A stretch of 64,000 nt of DNA from positions 88,707,435-88,771,434 of the forward strand of contig NC_058338.1 in NCBI RefSeq assembly GCF_905475395.1, written 5' to 3'. Of the stretch, positions 12,159 to 22,779 are shown piece by piece (within the stretch, counting starts at the first letter, position 1; the number at the start of each line of letters is the position of its first letter). A program made the position numbers and the translations under genes. The stretch comes from Chrysoperla carnea. Taxonomy: Eukaryota > Arthropoda > Insecta > Neuroptera > Chrysopidae. The notes under the pieces were generated by a model that ran no database searches, was not told where the DNA came from, and saw nothing but the letters and a program-made list of their open reading frames with translations.

Positions 12159-12726
12159 ATGTCTTCATCAATAAAGTCGTGATGTATAAAAGGTTGTTCA
12201 TAAATTTGCCGGTGAAATTTTAAGCTTTTCCACAAAATACTAGTATTTTTTCGTGGAAGGAGAGTAAGCGTTTAAAATGGATAAATGCAGTCGAAAAATA
12301 TGTGTAAGTAATTAACAACTATTACAATAAATAAAAATATATTTTAAGTTAATAAAAAAAAAAAAATTTCTTGATATGTAGAAATTAGTTAGCAATCATG
12401 AAATAGATAAAAATTAAATAATAAAAATATAACCTACAATTTTTTTTTTTTATTTCAGTAAAAATCCGAAAGACTGGAAGCCGAATAAAAGTACAAGAAT
12501 TTGTAGTGCTCACTTTATAAATAATAATAAATCTGAGCATCCACTTCATCCATCCTATGTTCCTTCCATTTTTCCGGAAAAAAAAAATACTAAAAATTCA
12601 ATTCAATCTTTGCAACGTTATGAACGTTTGAAAAAACGTCAGTCAAAGAAAAATAATAATGTGGAGTTAATGATGATTGACAATGTAAATGAAAATCAAG
12701 AAAACAATAATTTAGCTGGAAACAAC

Positions 12727-12762
<36 letters not shown>

Positions 12763-12771
12763 GTGACATAA
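12159..12771 (+). pseudogene. THAP zinc-finger protein fragment, two exons
   Basis: Exon 1 (about 12159-12303) translates from an ATG and shows the first cysteine pair ('CIKGCS') and 'KRLKWINAVEKY', the conserved helix with its Trp. The intron starts GTAAGT at 12304 and ends in a T-rich tract plus CAG before 12459. Exon 2 (12459-12771) continues in phase with 'KDWKPNKSTRICSAHF' and 'YVPSIFP', giving the CxxH pair and the closing Pro/Phe motif of a C2CH THAP domain. It then reads a basic stretch, an acidic patch, an Asn run encoded by (AAT)n, and TAA. Exon 1 contains in-frame stops (TGA just before the first Cys, TAA and TGA after the second) and needs a frame change before the helix, so it is broken. 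Exon 2 is clean. Most likely a transposon remnant, less likely a decaying host THAP gene. Confidence 0.75.
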
Positions 12772-12928
12772 GAATGGAGCAAGACCCATTTGACAGTTAC
12801 TCAACGATCATTACCAACTAAACAAAAGAAAATTTAATAAACTTGTTAAGATCAATTTCTTAATGTATTTAAAAAAATATTTTATTAAATCAATAAATAG
12901 TAAAAATAATAAATAAATTCATACATAC

Positions 12929-13116
12929 TGTTAGTTTGACATTATAAACTTTGGATACTTTCGTTTGAGCAACCACATTTGCGGTAATGACAACTGGATG
13001 ATTTGAATGCCTTTTTTCTATAACATTCAAAACATGTCCTGATTGAAATAACATCTGTCCTTTCAAATCATTCTGACCACGAATATTATGATTGTTGTTT
13101 ATTGGCAAAAACCGTA
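12929..13116 (-). pseudogene. SWIM/YqaJ-associated protein exon fragment
   Basis: Read on the minus strand, an open exon of about 188 bp lies between an AG at 13117-13118 and a GTATGT donor at 12923-12928. It encodes 'MLFQSGHVLNVIEK', then 'VVITANVVAQTKVSKVYNVK'. The GHVxNV, VxAxVxxSxK and VYxVxL spacing is what I associate with the segment just before a SWIM zinc finger in transposon-associated proteins that also carry YqaJ-type nucleases. The zinc finger itself would be in a following exon, which I did not find. It faces the THAP exons tail to tail inside the same terminal repeats. This is motif recall without a search. Confidence 0.4.
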
Positions 13117-13261
13117 CTTAATTATTTTTTCCATTTTTTTTTCATTTAACTTCATTTATTATTACTAAATTTTTGCCCATTTTGTTCATACTTTTCACAC
13201 TAGAGCGCGCGAGCTTCGGCTAAAGTGCTGCCTCTACAGTTAGTGCACGATCCCTATTGTA

Positions 13262-13800
13262 CCTACCTGTCATTTTTTGTCGAAATTTTATGTTTTATCA
13301 TTTAAAAAAATTGAGTTGTGAAAGTTATCAGAAGTAAATGAAAACAGAGATAATTTCAAGTAGCACAATAAAATTTTTATGTTATGTCATAATAAATCGC
13401 TTAATCAAACCAAATGTAATGTACATATTGGGTTGACTACTAAATCAGAAATATATCTTTTTAAAGTAATACTACTAGACTTAAAGTAGTTATAAATTAA
13501 GGAATCAAACAAGTACTTTTGACCCTTAAAATTAATACCTTATATTTTGAGAAAAATATATTGTAAATAAAAAAAGTTGGCACTACAGTTTTAATGTCCC
13601 AAGGTATGAAATGAATAGTTTCCTACCGGATGTCCCACGACATCTCTCGACCTTTTTTATTTGAAAATAATAATTCCAAACTACATGTGTTCAATCCTGC
13701 CCCAACTACAAGGCAAATCCGAACATTGATAAGCCTGTTTGTAAATGAATTTTAAAAAATATGAATTAGCTTCTATCCGATTAGGTTAAATATTCTAAAG
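13262..13800 (+). repeat. Repeat family E, right part
   Basis: Shares 'TTGAGTTGTGAA', 'TTTTATGTTATGTCATA', 'GGTTGACTACTAAATCAGAA' and 'ACATCTCTCG' with 58200-58900 in the same order and orientation. No coding potential is seen in this copy. Confidence 0.65.
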
Positions 13801-14100
13801 GACGAATCACACGGTATATTAAAAAGAATGTATATGTAAAAATATGTATGACTTGATGTATATAAATTTATCAATGAAATAAGATAGATAACCTTAAAAG
13901 TAGTAGAAGCTCAAAATGATGGTAGCAGCGCATCAGAGCATTGAGTGTGTAGGTAACGGCTTCAATCCCTTCCCTCCCTCGCAAACACCCACCCATTCAA
14001 TACATTATATAATATGTATATATAGGAAGAGAAAATATTATGAAATATGAGCGCTTATATATGGAAAATTGTTTGAAAGCATTGTTATATTACAACTACA

Positions 14101-14490
14101 TATTCGCTCCGAGCGTGAATTTCGTTTCCATGACAACGATACACTACTTTAATTATAGAATTAATGGATGCATATATAATTGTGTGGATTGCATTGAAAA
14201 CTTACATTTAAAATTTAATATTCTTGTTTCACAAATTTAAATAAATAATTACGATAATTAACATTTGAAAAATAATATTTGTACAATTTGATTTCTTATT
14301 TTCACAATTTTTAATGCATTAAGTTTAATTAATTAGTGTTTTTCAATCATTTTAATTTGACAGTTTCTATATCATTAACATGTAAATAATTGCAAATTAG
14401 TCATAACAGCCCACTTTATCTCCAAAATTTTTCACTTAAAGCGCTAGCATCGATTTTATTATCCCTACCATGACTACGCACACAACGAAT
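14101..14490 (+). repeat. 390-bp direct repeat, right copy
   Basis: Near-identical partner of 10633-11022. The high identity contrasts with the decayed contents between the two copies, so the repeats are younger than, or have been converted more recently than, the intervening DNA. Confidence 0.9.
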
Positions 14491-15589
14491 ATATACGTAT
14501 TTTAATGGAAATGTGGGTAAAGGTGGTCTGGTTGACTGCTCACATTTCCCGTGAGCTCGATCAACTGTGTCCCCTATACTGTAAGTACTTTTACAATGCA
14601 CAATATATGTAAAAGATGACGCTCAAGAACAACAACAACAACAAGAAATGTTACTACTATAGTTTAGAAATCACGTGAAGGAACGGGGAGGAAGAGTACC
14701 AAACTTATAATGTATTCGATGGTTCGAAAAAAATGAATTCATCTGTATTATTATAAAATGTTACCTTTCAGAAAAGTGAATATCAAAATAAACATTCAAA
14801 AAATAGCAGTATTAAATTTGTTTTCCTTAGAAGAAGTCTTACCAATCACTCCAGACGAACTCACGATAAGAAGAAAGAAATAAAATCCAGTACTTACCTA
14901 AAACAAAAAACAAAAAAATCAATTAGCTCTTAATTTTAGAAAATTTGTTATTAATACTGTAAAATGTGGAAATTATAATGATTTTTGAGAAGTTCAATTT
15001 GTAGACCTTTAATTAAGAATTTTGACAAATTGAAAATGATTCTAGTTTGTAATTTAATCATTTAGCCATATTGTATACTAAAAAATAACTAAATCAGAAG
15101 CGGAATAAATATCTTTATAAAATATAATGTTTATAAAAATTCGCTACGTTGTTTGTTCTTCCTAGACAAACACACTAAAATGGCCATGAATGCACTATTT
15201 CCAACATGAATGCACTTGTCGACAGATTTGGCCTATTTTTTTAGGCTCAGAATAATGTTAGCTTAATTTTGATTGTTTAAATCGTGAAATAATCAGCTGC
15301 AAATTCCGCGATTTCTCCATTTAAAGCATGTCAAATCCCCTGCCCTCTTACATTTTTTACCGATATTAAAAAATTATCCCGACAAATTGAAAAAAATTTG
15401 AAAGGAATTTTTTTAGAATAATGTTCTTAAATTTAATTTCTCGATAAAACTCTGTCGAAAAAAAAAATGGCCATAGCTTTTGCATAGTAACTACAAATAC
15501 CATGCTGGAAATACCTTAACTAGAACTATATTCAGCAATTATAAGACGCCACTAATGTCGGACAATAGCTTACAATGATTGAAAAGTTA
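14491..15589. other. Unassigned spacer
   Basis: No gene supported. Includes a short CAA-type microsatellite near 14625-14645. Confidence 0.4.
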
Positions 15590-15890
15590 CAAAAATTATT
15601 GAATAGGACTAAATCATTTCAGATGAAGAATTCTCACTTCACCAATAGAAAAGTGAAGTTGTTTTTTTAAAAATCATTAATAATCTGCAAGATATGAACG
15701 TTTACAATTCCTTATTAAACACAGAGGAAGGTACCCACTAGTGACGTCATTCGTGGATATCGCCATAGAGATTACATAAAAAAACTTTTTTTTGTTAAAA
15801 GGAGATGGGCAATCTTTGAATGCAATCTTTGATTGCTTATAACTTTCTAATTTCAAATAATATGTCCAATTCGACATCAGGATTATTCCC
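15590..15890 (-). repeat. Repeat family F, inverted copy
   Basis: 'CCAATTCGACATCAGGATTA', 'GGAGATGGGCAA', 'GATTGCTTATAACTT' and a 'CACTAGTGACGTCAT..GTGGATATC' block match the reverse complement of 20845-21130. No protein is evident in either copy. Confidence 0.75.
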
Positions 15891-17269
15891 TATTCAAACC
15901 CAACTTTTTGTTTAATGTAAGGCGTGTTGTAAGGATATTTAAGGACTTACTTCAAGATTAATACTACATTTAACGTAATTTGTTCAATTTTTTTTCGCCA
16001 AGAATATACAAGTATATTTTAAGATTCGTGTATATGCATCTCGTACTTACAAAAGTGGTTTTTCGTCTAAACTAGCAACAGCTTCCACATCAACAGCACA
16101 AATAACATGAAACCATATGGTTCATAGCGTAGGTAGGTGTACGTATTGTATGTAAGTGTGTAAGGTATTTGATATTTCACAAAAACTTAGAAAATAGAAC
16201 CTGACAATGTGTGTGACAGTAATATTTGTATGAAATAATAGAATTTGATATTTCAAAAAACTTGTCTACTGCAAGAGGACAAAAACATACAATATATGTA
16301 TAGTACCTAGGAGAAAATTTTTATTTTTAAATGACGGGGATACCGTTTACCCTGAACACCAGGTAGGTACCTCGGAGAGCTCTTCTGACGTAATATTCTT
16401 GTCCAGCGACCCCAAACACTCCCAATATCAAGTTTGGAATCATTTGCATCACTATTAACCCAATTGTGAATTTAGTATATTTACGGTTAATTTAAACGGC
16501 AATTATAAAATGCATATTACTTATGCAAATTAAATATTTTAATTTCTTATAAATCAATTTAGGTCACAAAATTTCCTGCTCTGACAAATCGAATACCGAA
16601 ACCCGCATTTAAAACCAATTTACTACTAAAATTTTTCTATCCTTTTTTTCGAACGATTTTTTTTTTTTTCGTTTATTATATAGCTACTCATAATTTTGCC
16701 TATTAATGTGAGCGGATCTGAGGTAGGGAAGGCATTTCACTAAAATAAATAATAGCTGTTTTCGATATGAGAGGTAAATATCATTTAATCAAAGTATTTT
16801 ACATGAAACTTCAAGAAAACCATCTTGAATGAACACAACAAGACTTTAATGATTATAAGTAAAAGCTCTTATTTGAAAATAAAATTCCTTAGGGACATAT
16901 CTGTGTTGGAGCATATTTAATATATTAATATATAAATATATACACGAACATTCAAACAGTTACCTGGAAAATATATTTTAGTCTTATAATTTATTTCCTA
17001 GAATTTTTACAAAATAAGAAATCAATCAATAATCATTAGGGACGAAGAAATAAAATACTACATTAGAAAAAAAAAAAGATGATTTGTTGTAAAAAAAAAA
17101 ATTTTGGATGTTTGATTTGATATGACATTTATTACTAGATGCGTATATACTTTTTGGTCCTTCATTTGCAATCTCAAACTAATTCGAGGACCACGTTTAC
17201 ATTTATGAAAATATAAACATCTCTACATAATGCTCCATAAGACTCGAAGGAATTGTTTTACACAGCTAA
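15891..17269. other. Unassigned AT-rich spacer
   Basis: No gene or recognised repeat could be supported. Confidence 0.4.
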
Positions 17270-17560
17270 ATTTGCCATGAATTGTTTTACATTTACTATT
17301 TTAAATTTTTTCAGAAATCCTTAATTGATGGTTAAAAGTGATGATCATAGATGGAGCAGTAAATTGACAGATTAAATTTATTTTTCTGTTTAATTTTTTT
17401 AAATATATCTTTATAAATTGTAGCTCATGTGTTATTCTGATGTATGAGTTATATTGTTGTACAGTTTCATTCAAATCCGTTCGGTAGTTTTTACATGCAA
17501 GCGAAACAAACAAACAAACATCCTTACTTTCACATTCATAATATATAGAGATAGCTCATG
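17270..17560 (+). repeat. Repeat family B, copy 1
   Basis: Carries 'GATGATCATAGATGGAGCAG', 'TCATGTGTTATTCTGATGTA', 'CAGTTTCATTCAAATCC' and 'AACAAACAAACAAACATCC', then 'TTACTTTCACATTCATAATA'. A partial second copy follows at once (17552-17685), so the tail part is tandemly repeated. Other copies are at 29.5, 37.9, 60.2 and 63.2 kb. Confidence 0.8.
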
Positions 17561-17684
17561 TGTTATTCTGATGTGCGTGCTATATTATTGTTAAGTTTAT
17601 TTCAAATCAATGCGATAGTTTTTGCGCGAAAGCGTAAGAAAAAAACAAACAAATATCCTTACTTTCATGTTTATAATATACTAG

Positions 17685-17923
17685 AGTGATACCCACCCGC
17701 TTCGCTGGGTTTAAAAGTAAAGATTGCTCTCGCTTATCCCCTTTCTATAACACTCGAAATAATGGTAAGGATTGTTTTACACAGGTAAAATATATGTATT
17801 TTTTTCTATTTTTTTAAATGTATATATGTAATAGTCGTAATTATTCATTGAGTATATCAGAAAAGATGGCCGTGAAATATTTTATATTGGATATTTTTAC
17901 AGAAATCTGTAATTTATGGTAAT
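17685..17923 (+). repeat. Repeat family B, copy interrupted by Penelope-like element (5' part)
   Basis: Starts with the family head 'TACCCACCCGCTTCGCTGGG' and runs to 'AATCTGTAATTTATGGTAAT'. The downstream half ('GTCAAATTAAATAAA' through the 'AACAAACAAACAAACATGC' tail) resumes at 19243 beyond the insertion. Confidence 0.8.
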
Positions 17924-19230
17924 AAATTTCGATTTTTGCCCCAATTCCTAGATCAGTTTTTTGTATTTTTAAAATACGTATTTTCGACTACCAAGTAGTC
18001 ATCATCAGTAAGAATTAGCTAGTGAGTGTTACTCTTTGCTAATTTGGTGGCGGACTGCACACTGTTACATTCGTGTTTTTACAATTTATACTGTTCACAG
18101 TATCTGTCAAATTGTAGTGTCAGTGGCGCTAACCAATCAACTGCCATCAGTTGACTAGTCTGGCCAATGAGCATGATACTTGTGCGCAGGTCCATTCGAG
18201 TATTTTTTGACGTTTAAAATAATAAATTACAAATCTAACCTAAATTAAAAAACTATAAATAAATCATAAAAATAAATAATCCTTTATCTTTATAACGTAT
18301 TGACAATTTTTAGAAATTCAACCTTGATTTTGCAATTTTTATTAAATCCGAATTTGGAATAGGCCCTTTGTCCAAGTTCATTGCTTCATTACCCATCTTT
18401 TGAATGAAGATGCTTTCATAAGCGTCTAATTCGCAAGGATTGGGTACTGATTTTAAGAGCTTAAGGTTTGATTTGTCGATTTTGTGGTCGTTTTCGATAA
18501 CGTGAGCGGCTACACATGATTTTTCAATTCTTCCATATTTTAAATGGCCCATATGTTCTTTGAATCTTGTGATAATTTGTCTTCTACTTTGACCTACATA
18601 CTTCTTCGAACAATTTTGACATCCAATGCAATATATTCCCGATTGTTGTTCCATGTTGATTTTATCTTTGGGATTTCCAAGTAATTGTTTTAATTTTGTT
18701 CGACTAATGGGTGCTATTTTTAGGTTATGTTCTCCAACCTAAGAGAACGGAATTCGGATTTAATAAAAATTGCAAAATCAAGGTTGAATTTCTAAAAATT
18801 GTCAATACGTTATAAAGATAAAGGATTATTTATTTTTATGATTTATTTATAGTTTTTTAATTTAGGTTAGATTTGTAATTTATTATTTTAAACGTCAAAA
18901 AATACTCGAATGGACCTGCGCACAAGTATCATGCTCATTGGCCAGACTAGTCAACTGATGGCAGTTGATTGGTTAGCGCCACTGACACTACAATTTGACA
19001 GATACTGTGAACAGTATAAATTGTAAAAACACGAATGTAACAGTGTGCAGTCCGCCACCAAATTAGCAAAGAGTAACACTCACTAGCTAATTCTTACTGA
19101 TGATGACTACTTGGTAGTCGAAAATACGTATTTTAAAAATACAAAAAACTGATCTAGGAATTGGGGCAAAAATCGAAATTTATTTCGACATATCCTAGAG
19201 TTCTCATTTATTATCTTCGATAATATTTAT
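17924..19230 (-). mobile_element. Penelope-like element, truncated, inverted arms
   Basis: Inserted in a family B repeat with a 12-bp target duplication, 'ATTTATGGTAAT' at 17912-17923 and 19231-19242. The body consists of two inverted arms of about 432 bp (17923-18354 and 18751-19184) around a central spacer of about 400 bp. The minus-strand reading of the left arm plus spacer encodes a GIY-YIG endonuclease. The right arm repeats, in opposite orientation, the last codons of that protein and the 3' flank. Inverted terminal copies (pLTRs) are known for Penelope elements. No reverse transcriptase remains. Confidence 0.85.
18310..18742 (-). CDS. Penelope-like GIY-YIG endonuclease fragment
   Basis: This is the C-terminal nuclease part of a Penelope-like retroelement protein. 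The first ATG is at 18654, but the frame stays open upstream to about 18742 ('KIAPISRTKLKQLLG', typical of the linker between reverse transcriptase and nuclease), so that Met is internal. From it, residues 6-8 are GIY, followed by a Cys pair (CIGCQNC), then the YVG half of the GIY-YIG motif, an Arg-rich helix (QSRRQIITRFKEH) and His residues consistent with the CCHH signature of this family. The late 'YESIF' carries the expected catalytic Glu. The frame ends with a normal TAA. Everything upstream, including the reverse transcriptase, is missing because the inverted arm begins at about 18751. The frame is intact, but the element cannot be autonomous. Confidence 0.85.
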
Positions 19231-19242
19231 ATTTATGGTAAT

Positions 19243-19432
19243 GTCAAATTAAATAAATTTTTAATTTTTTTTATTTGTTATTAATATATCGTTATAAATT
19301 ATATCTCATGTGTTACTATGAAGTATGAGCTATATTGCTGTACAGTTTCATTAAAAACCATTCGCTTGTTTTAGCGTGCAAGCGTAACAAACAAACAAAC
19401 ATGCTTACTTTCGCATTTATAATATACTAGCT
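19243..19432 (+). repeat. Repeat family B, copy interrupted (3' part)
   Basis: Continues the copy that stops at 17923. It contains 'GTACAGTTTCATTAAAAACC', 'AACAAACAAACAAACATGC' and 'ACTTTCGCATTTATAATA'. Confidence 0.75.
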
Positions 19433-19915
19433 GTGAACTACCCGCTTTGCTGGGCAACATCCCCACTTGCACCCCTCCCTCCACATTTCCTTGCGTTGGA
19501 TAACAGTTTTGTAATGTACACGTCATGCTCTTTTATTTGATACCCCACTTAGGTATATTTGTAAATATTCAATAATTCCTTCCCACTTTCTCGCTACACC
19601 TTTCTACCCTCCGAATGTTAAAAGTAGATAAAAACAATAGATCTTTGAAGCTGGTTGTACATCGTGTCAATATTTTAGCTTAATCGATGCACAACTTTTT
19701 TAGTTTTTGAAGCATATCCCTTTCAACCCCTATTTCAACCCCTTACTCTACTATAATATGGATGTTTTATACATAAAAACCTTCCTCTTGAATCACTCTA
19801 TCTATTAAAAAAAACCGCATCAAAATCCGTTGCGTAGTTTCAAAGATTTAAGCGTACATAGGGACATAGGGACATAGGGACAGAAAAAGCGACTTTGTTT
19901 TATAATATGTATATT
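19433..19915 (+). repeat. Family B-like element with a different body
   Basis: Starts 'CTAGCTGTGAACTACCCGC' and 'TTTGCTGGGCAAC', ends 'CGCATCAAAATCCGTTGCG', 'AGTTTCAAAGATTTAAGCG', three 'GGGACATA' units and 'TTTATAATATGTAT'. Head and tail layout parallels family B, but the middle is unrelated. It abuts the preceding family B tail without a gap. Confidence 0.65.
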
Positions 19916-20844
19916 TTGCATTTTTATTTAGCTGTTATGAACATCATACTGATATTTTTCTAATGGTTTCTAAACTCACGAAAATTCCAACCATTTTACT
20001 ATTTGATAATATCAATTGATCACAATATTTTTAATAAATTATCAAGCTTTTCTTGTTTTTTAAAACTTACACCAAATTTCTTATTTCGTATTAATAAAGA
20101 GTAATTGATATTAAAGGATAATTAACATTGTGACCATGTACTTTTTTCAAAAATAAAGGTAAATATAGTAAAAACTCAAAAAGTTGCAAATAAATAATTT
20201 GTACTTGTTTTGACATAATACCCATGTAATTTTTCATAATTAGAATTAAATATGATAAAAACTAGATAAGTTGCAGTAATTTCTGTTTTCTCTTAAAAAC
20301 GCATTACTTATGCTACTAAAAATTCCCATATTCGTTTCTCTTGAATACATAATGGGAAAATTATAGTTGAAATTAAATTGAAGTTATATATATTTTGAAA
20401 ACTACTTTAACTCCAAAGATAAGATGATGACGCATTAAATAAACATAAATATACTAGAAAAAAAAAATTTTGTATAAATAATAATAATATAAAAAATAAG
20501 AGAAAAAGAAAACATACACAAGTAGAATATATAGCAAAATAATATTTTTTTAATATGTTTTTGTGTATATACATTTTCACACTGTGTTATGTTAGCACAG
20601 AAAGTAATAATAAACATGTATACAAACAAACACCAGTTGGTTTTTATATTCTGCATATGTACAGAAACAATCAGTAGCAAAAATACTCTACTGGTACTTG
20701 AGCTAGCCAGTGTTGCCAACTATAAACTCTCAAGCTCACTAAACTGACGATAAAAAACCACTGAAAAACTACTACGTAGCCAGAATATTTTAACTACCTA
20801 GTTTTACCAGAATATTCTTCAATTTTTATTTTCAATAGGTAATA
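19916..20844. other. Unassigned AT-rich spacer
   Basis: A 94-codon minus-strand frame at 20435-20719 is highly hydrophobic and AT-driven. I do not call it a gene. Confidence 0.4.
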
Positions 20845-21130
20845 GGGTATAATCCTGATGTCGAATTGGCCATATTATTCATAAAAATCTGAAACTAGAC
20901 TTGATACCATCACAAAATTTGAAAGTGAAATTAAAATTGATTAAAAAACGAAGAAGTTATAAGCAATCAAAGGTTGCCCATCTCCTTTTAGCAAAACAAA
21001 GTTCTAAATGTAATCTCTATGACGAGACCCACGTATGATATCACTAGTGGATATCTTCCTCTTTGTTTAACTTGGAATTTTCATACCTTGCATACTAGAA
21101 AAGATTTTTAAAACCCAACTTCACTTTTCT
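20845..21130 (+). repeat. Repeat family F, direct copy
   Basis: Reverse complement partner of 15590-15890, including 'TAATCCTGATGTCGAATTGG' and 'GTTGCCCATCTCCTTTTAGC'. Confidence 0.75.
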
Positions 21131-21225
21131 GCACGTACCTATAGTGAGATTTCTTCTCCTTAAGTGGTAAACAAATTTAGTCCCTTATTAACATAAATGA
21201 TACTACCTCGATGAGCGAGACGTGA

Positions 21226-21490
21226 TTTCCGAGATAAAACGACGTTTCAAAAAATTAAACCTAGTCATATCGATTTCTCGTCCCCGAAACCTCCTGCATA
21301 CTAAATTTCATGAAAGTTTTTGAAGCCGTTTCCGAGATTCAAATTTCCGAGATAAAACAACGTTTTCTAAAAATGATACCTAGCCAGATCGATTATTCGC
21401 CCCAGAAACCTCCTCCATACTTAATTACATGAAAATCGTTAGAGCCGTAGCCGAAATTAAAGTATCCGAAATACAACGACGTTTTAATTT
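21226..21490 (+). repeat. Tandem repeat, about 120 bp unit, 2.2 copies
   Basis: Units start near 21226, 21346 and 21466 with 'TTTCCGAGATAAAACGACG' or a variant. They share 'ACCTAG(T/C)CA', 'CGAAACCTCCT(G/C)CATACT' and 'CATGAAA'. Divergence between units is moderate. Confidence 0.8.
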
Positions 21491-22779
21491 TTTTATCTAC
21501 AATAACCCGCCAGCACTCGCGCCATTCGTTTGGTTATCTTTAGTCGCGTGATGAGAAATTTGCCGTATGTTCTGCACAAGCGTCGAATATTTTATATCGA
21601 AAATGAATATGCGCATTTATTGGCGATGTTTTATTATAAACACAAATAAATTTAAGAAAGATGTACCTACATCAACGATATCGTCGTTTATGAAACTTAT
21701 TATTAAAATTATTAATGACAATTCGTTATTTTTACAATTAAATTCGTAAACGGCTCCTATCGGGCAGAAGAGAAACATTTAAATTACAGAAGTGCACTAA
21801 CCGGCTCGAAAAAATAAGAAGATAATATTTTTTTCGTTATTCGTTTATGCGCGTAATGAAATATAAAACAACAATTTCTGAAGGCTTGAAAAAAATATAT
21901 TTGTAAAACTGCTTATGGGTTGAAAAAGTACCGGGGTTTTTGTAATCCGTCAACAAAATACTTAAATAACCAATACAAAAATTGTTCTGTCCAACACTGG
22001 ATAAGTAATAATGCCCATTGTTTGAAAACTTTAAAAACGGTGATCCTTAATTTAGTATTCGACAAAATGATATTTAAATTTTTTACTCAATTATCTGCCT
22101 AATGATTCACAACAAAACCGGATATCCTATATGGTGAAATTAAAGCCTATATGGGCGACAGAAACCCTTCAGAGTCCACAACTTTTATAAAAAAGTTGAT
22201 AAGCTGTTACATATGGTATAAATATGTTTTTCTTAAATTATATAAAAGTATATATATTTTACTTTCACATACTATAATATGTTGTTTTTAGTTACAGTTA
22301 GTTATATGTAACAATAACAAAAGTGTTATATAACATACATGCTATGTGTTACATATATTGTAGGAGAAATATATGAAATTCAGTTAATACTAACAAAGTC
22401 TAAAAAGCAATTAATGTATGAAGAAAACAGAAAAACTTTGTAGTATTAACGACAAAAATAATTATTAAAGCAAAATTTTGTTATTATTGGTACAGTTGTG
22501 AAACAAACAAAGGATCTGGGAACATTTCCTTAATAATACTGTTCTTCTGTGGTCTAGTTAAAGCTTGTTCTTATGCTTGTTTAAGGTTATACGGTTACTA
22601 CCCTTAAGCAACAAAGCTGCTTAACAAATTTTGTTATAAAATTGTTAATCAATAATGAAATTAAAAATTTAATTTTTGAAAGAGGTTAGTATTTAGTTGT
22701 TGAATTTCAAACATATAACATTTGACCGAAACAAAACTTCTACATATGGTTTACTTCATTGAAGATACTGTCAAGTGCG
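21491..22779. other. Unassigned spacer
   Basis: Short open frames (60 codons) at 21567-21749 and 21920-22102 have no recognisable motif. No gene is called. Confidence 0.4.

Larger units (their letters stand above)
12013..13257. mobile_element. THAP-bearing DNA transposon, P-like (decayed)
   Basis: Ends are short inverted repeats, 'ATAGGGACCGTGCA' on the left and 'TGCACGATCCCTAT' on the right (one mismatch across 14 bp). Comparison with repeat family E at 58 kb gives an empty-site view: E reads through near 58170 where this copy carries 1.25 kb of extra DNA. The insert holds THAP-domain exons on + and a separate minus-strand exon. THAP is the DNA-binding domain of P-element transposases, which motivates the P-like label. 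No RNase H-like catalytic core was found and no clear 8-bp target duplication survives. Confidence 0.6.

Noticed and set aside
10633..14490. Classical LTR retrotransposon with 390-bp LTRs
   Set aside because: No TG...CA ends, no primer-binding site or polypurine tract, and no gag-pol between the repeats.
18310..18654. Host GIY-YIG nuclease gene
   Set aside because: The upstream linker sequence, inverted arms and target duplication identify it as a Penelope-like element remnant.
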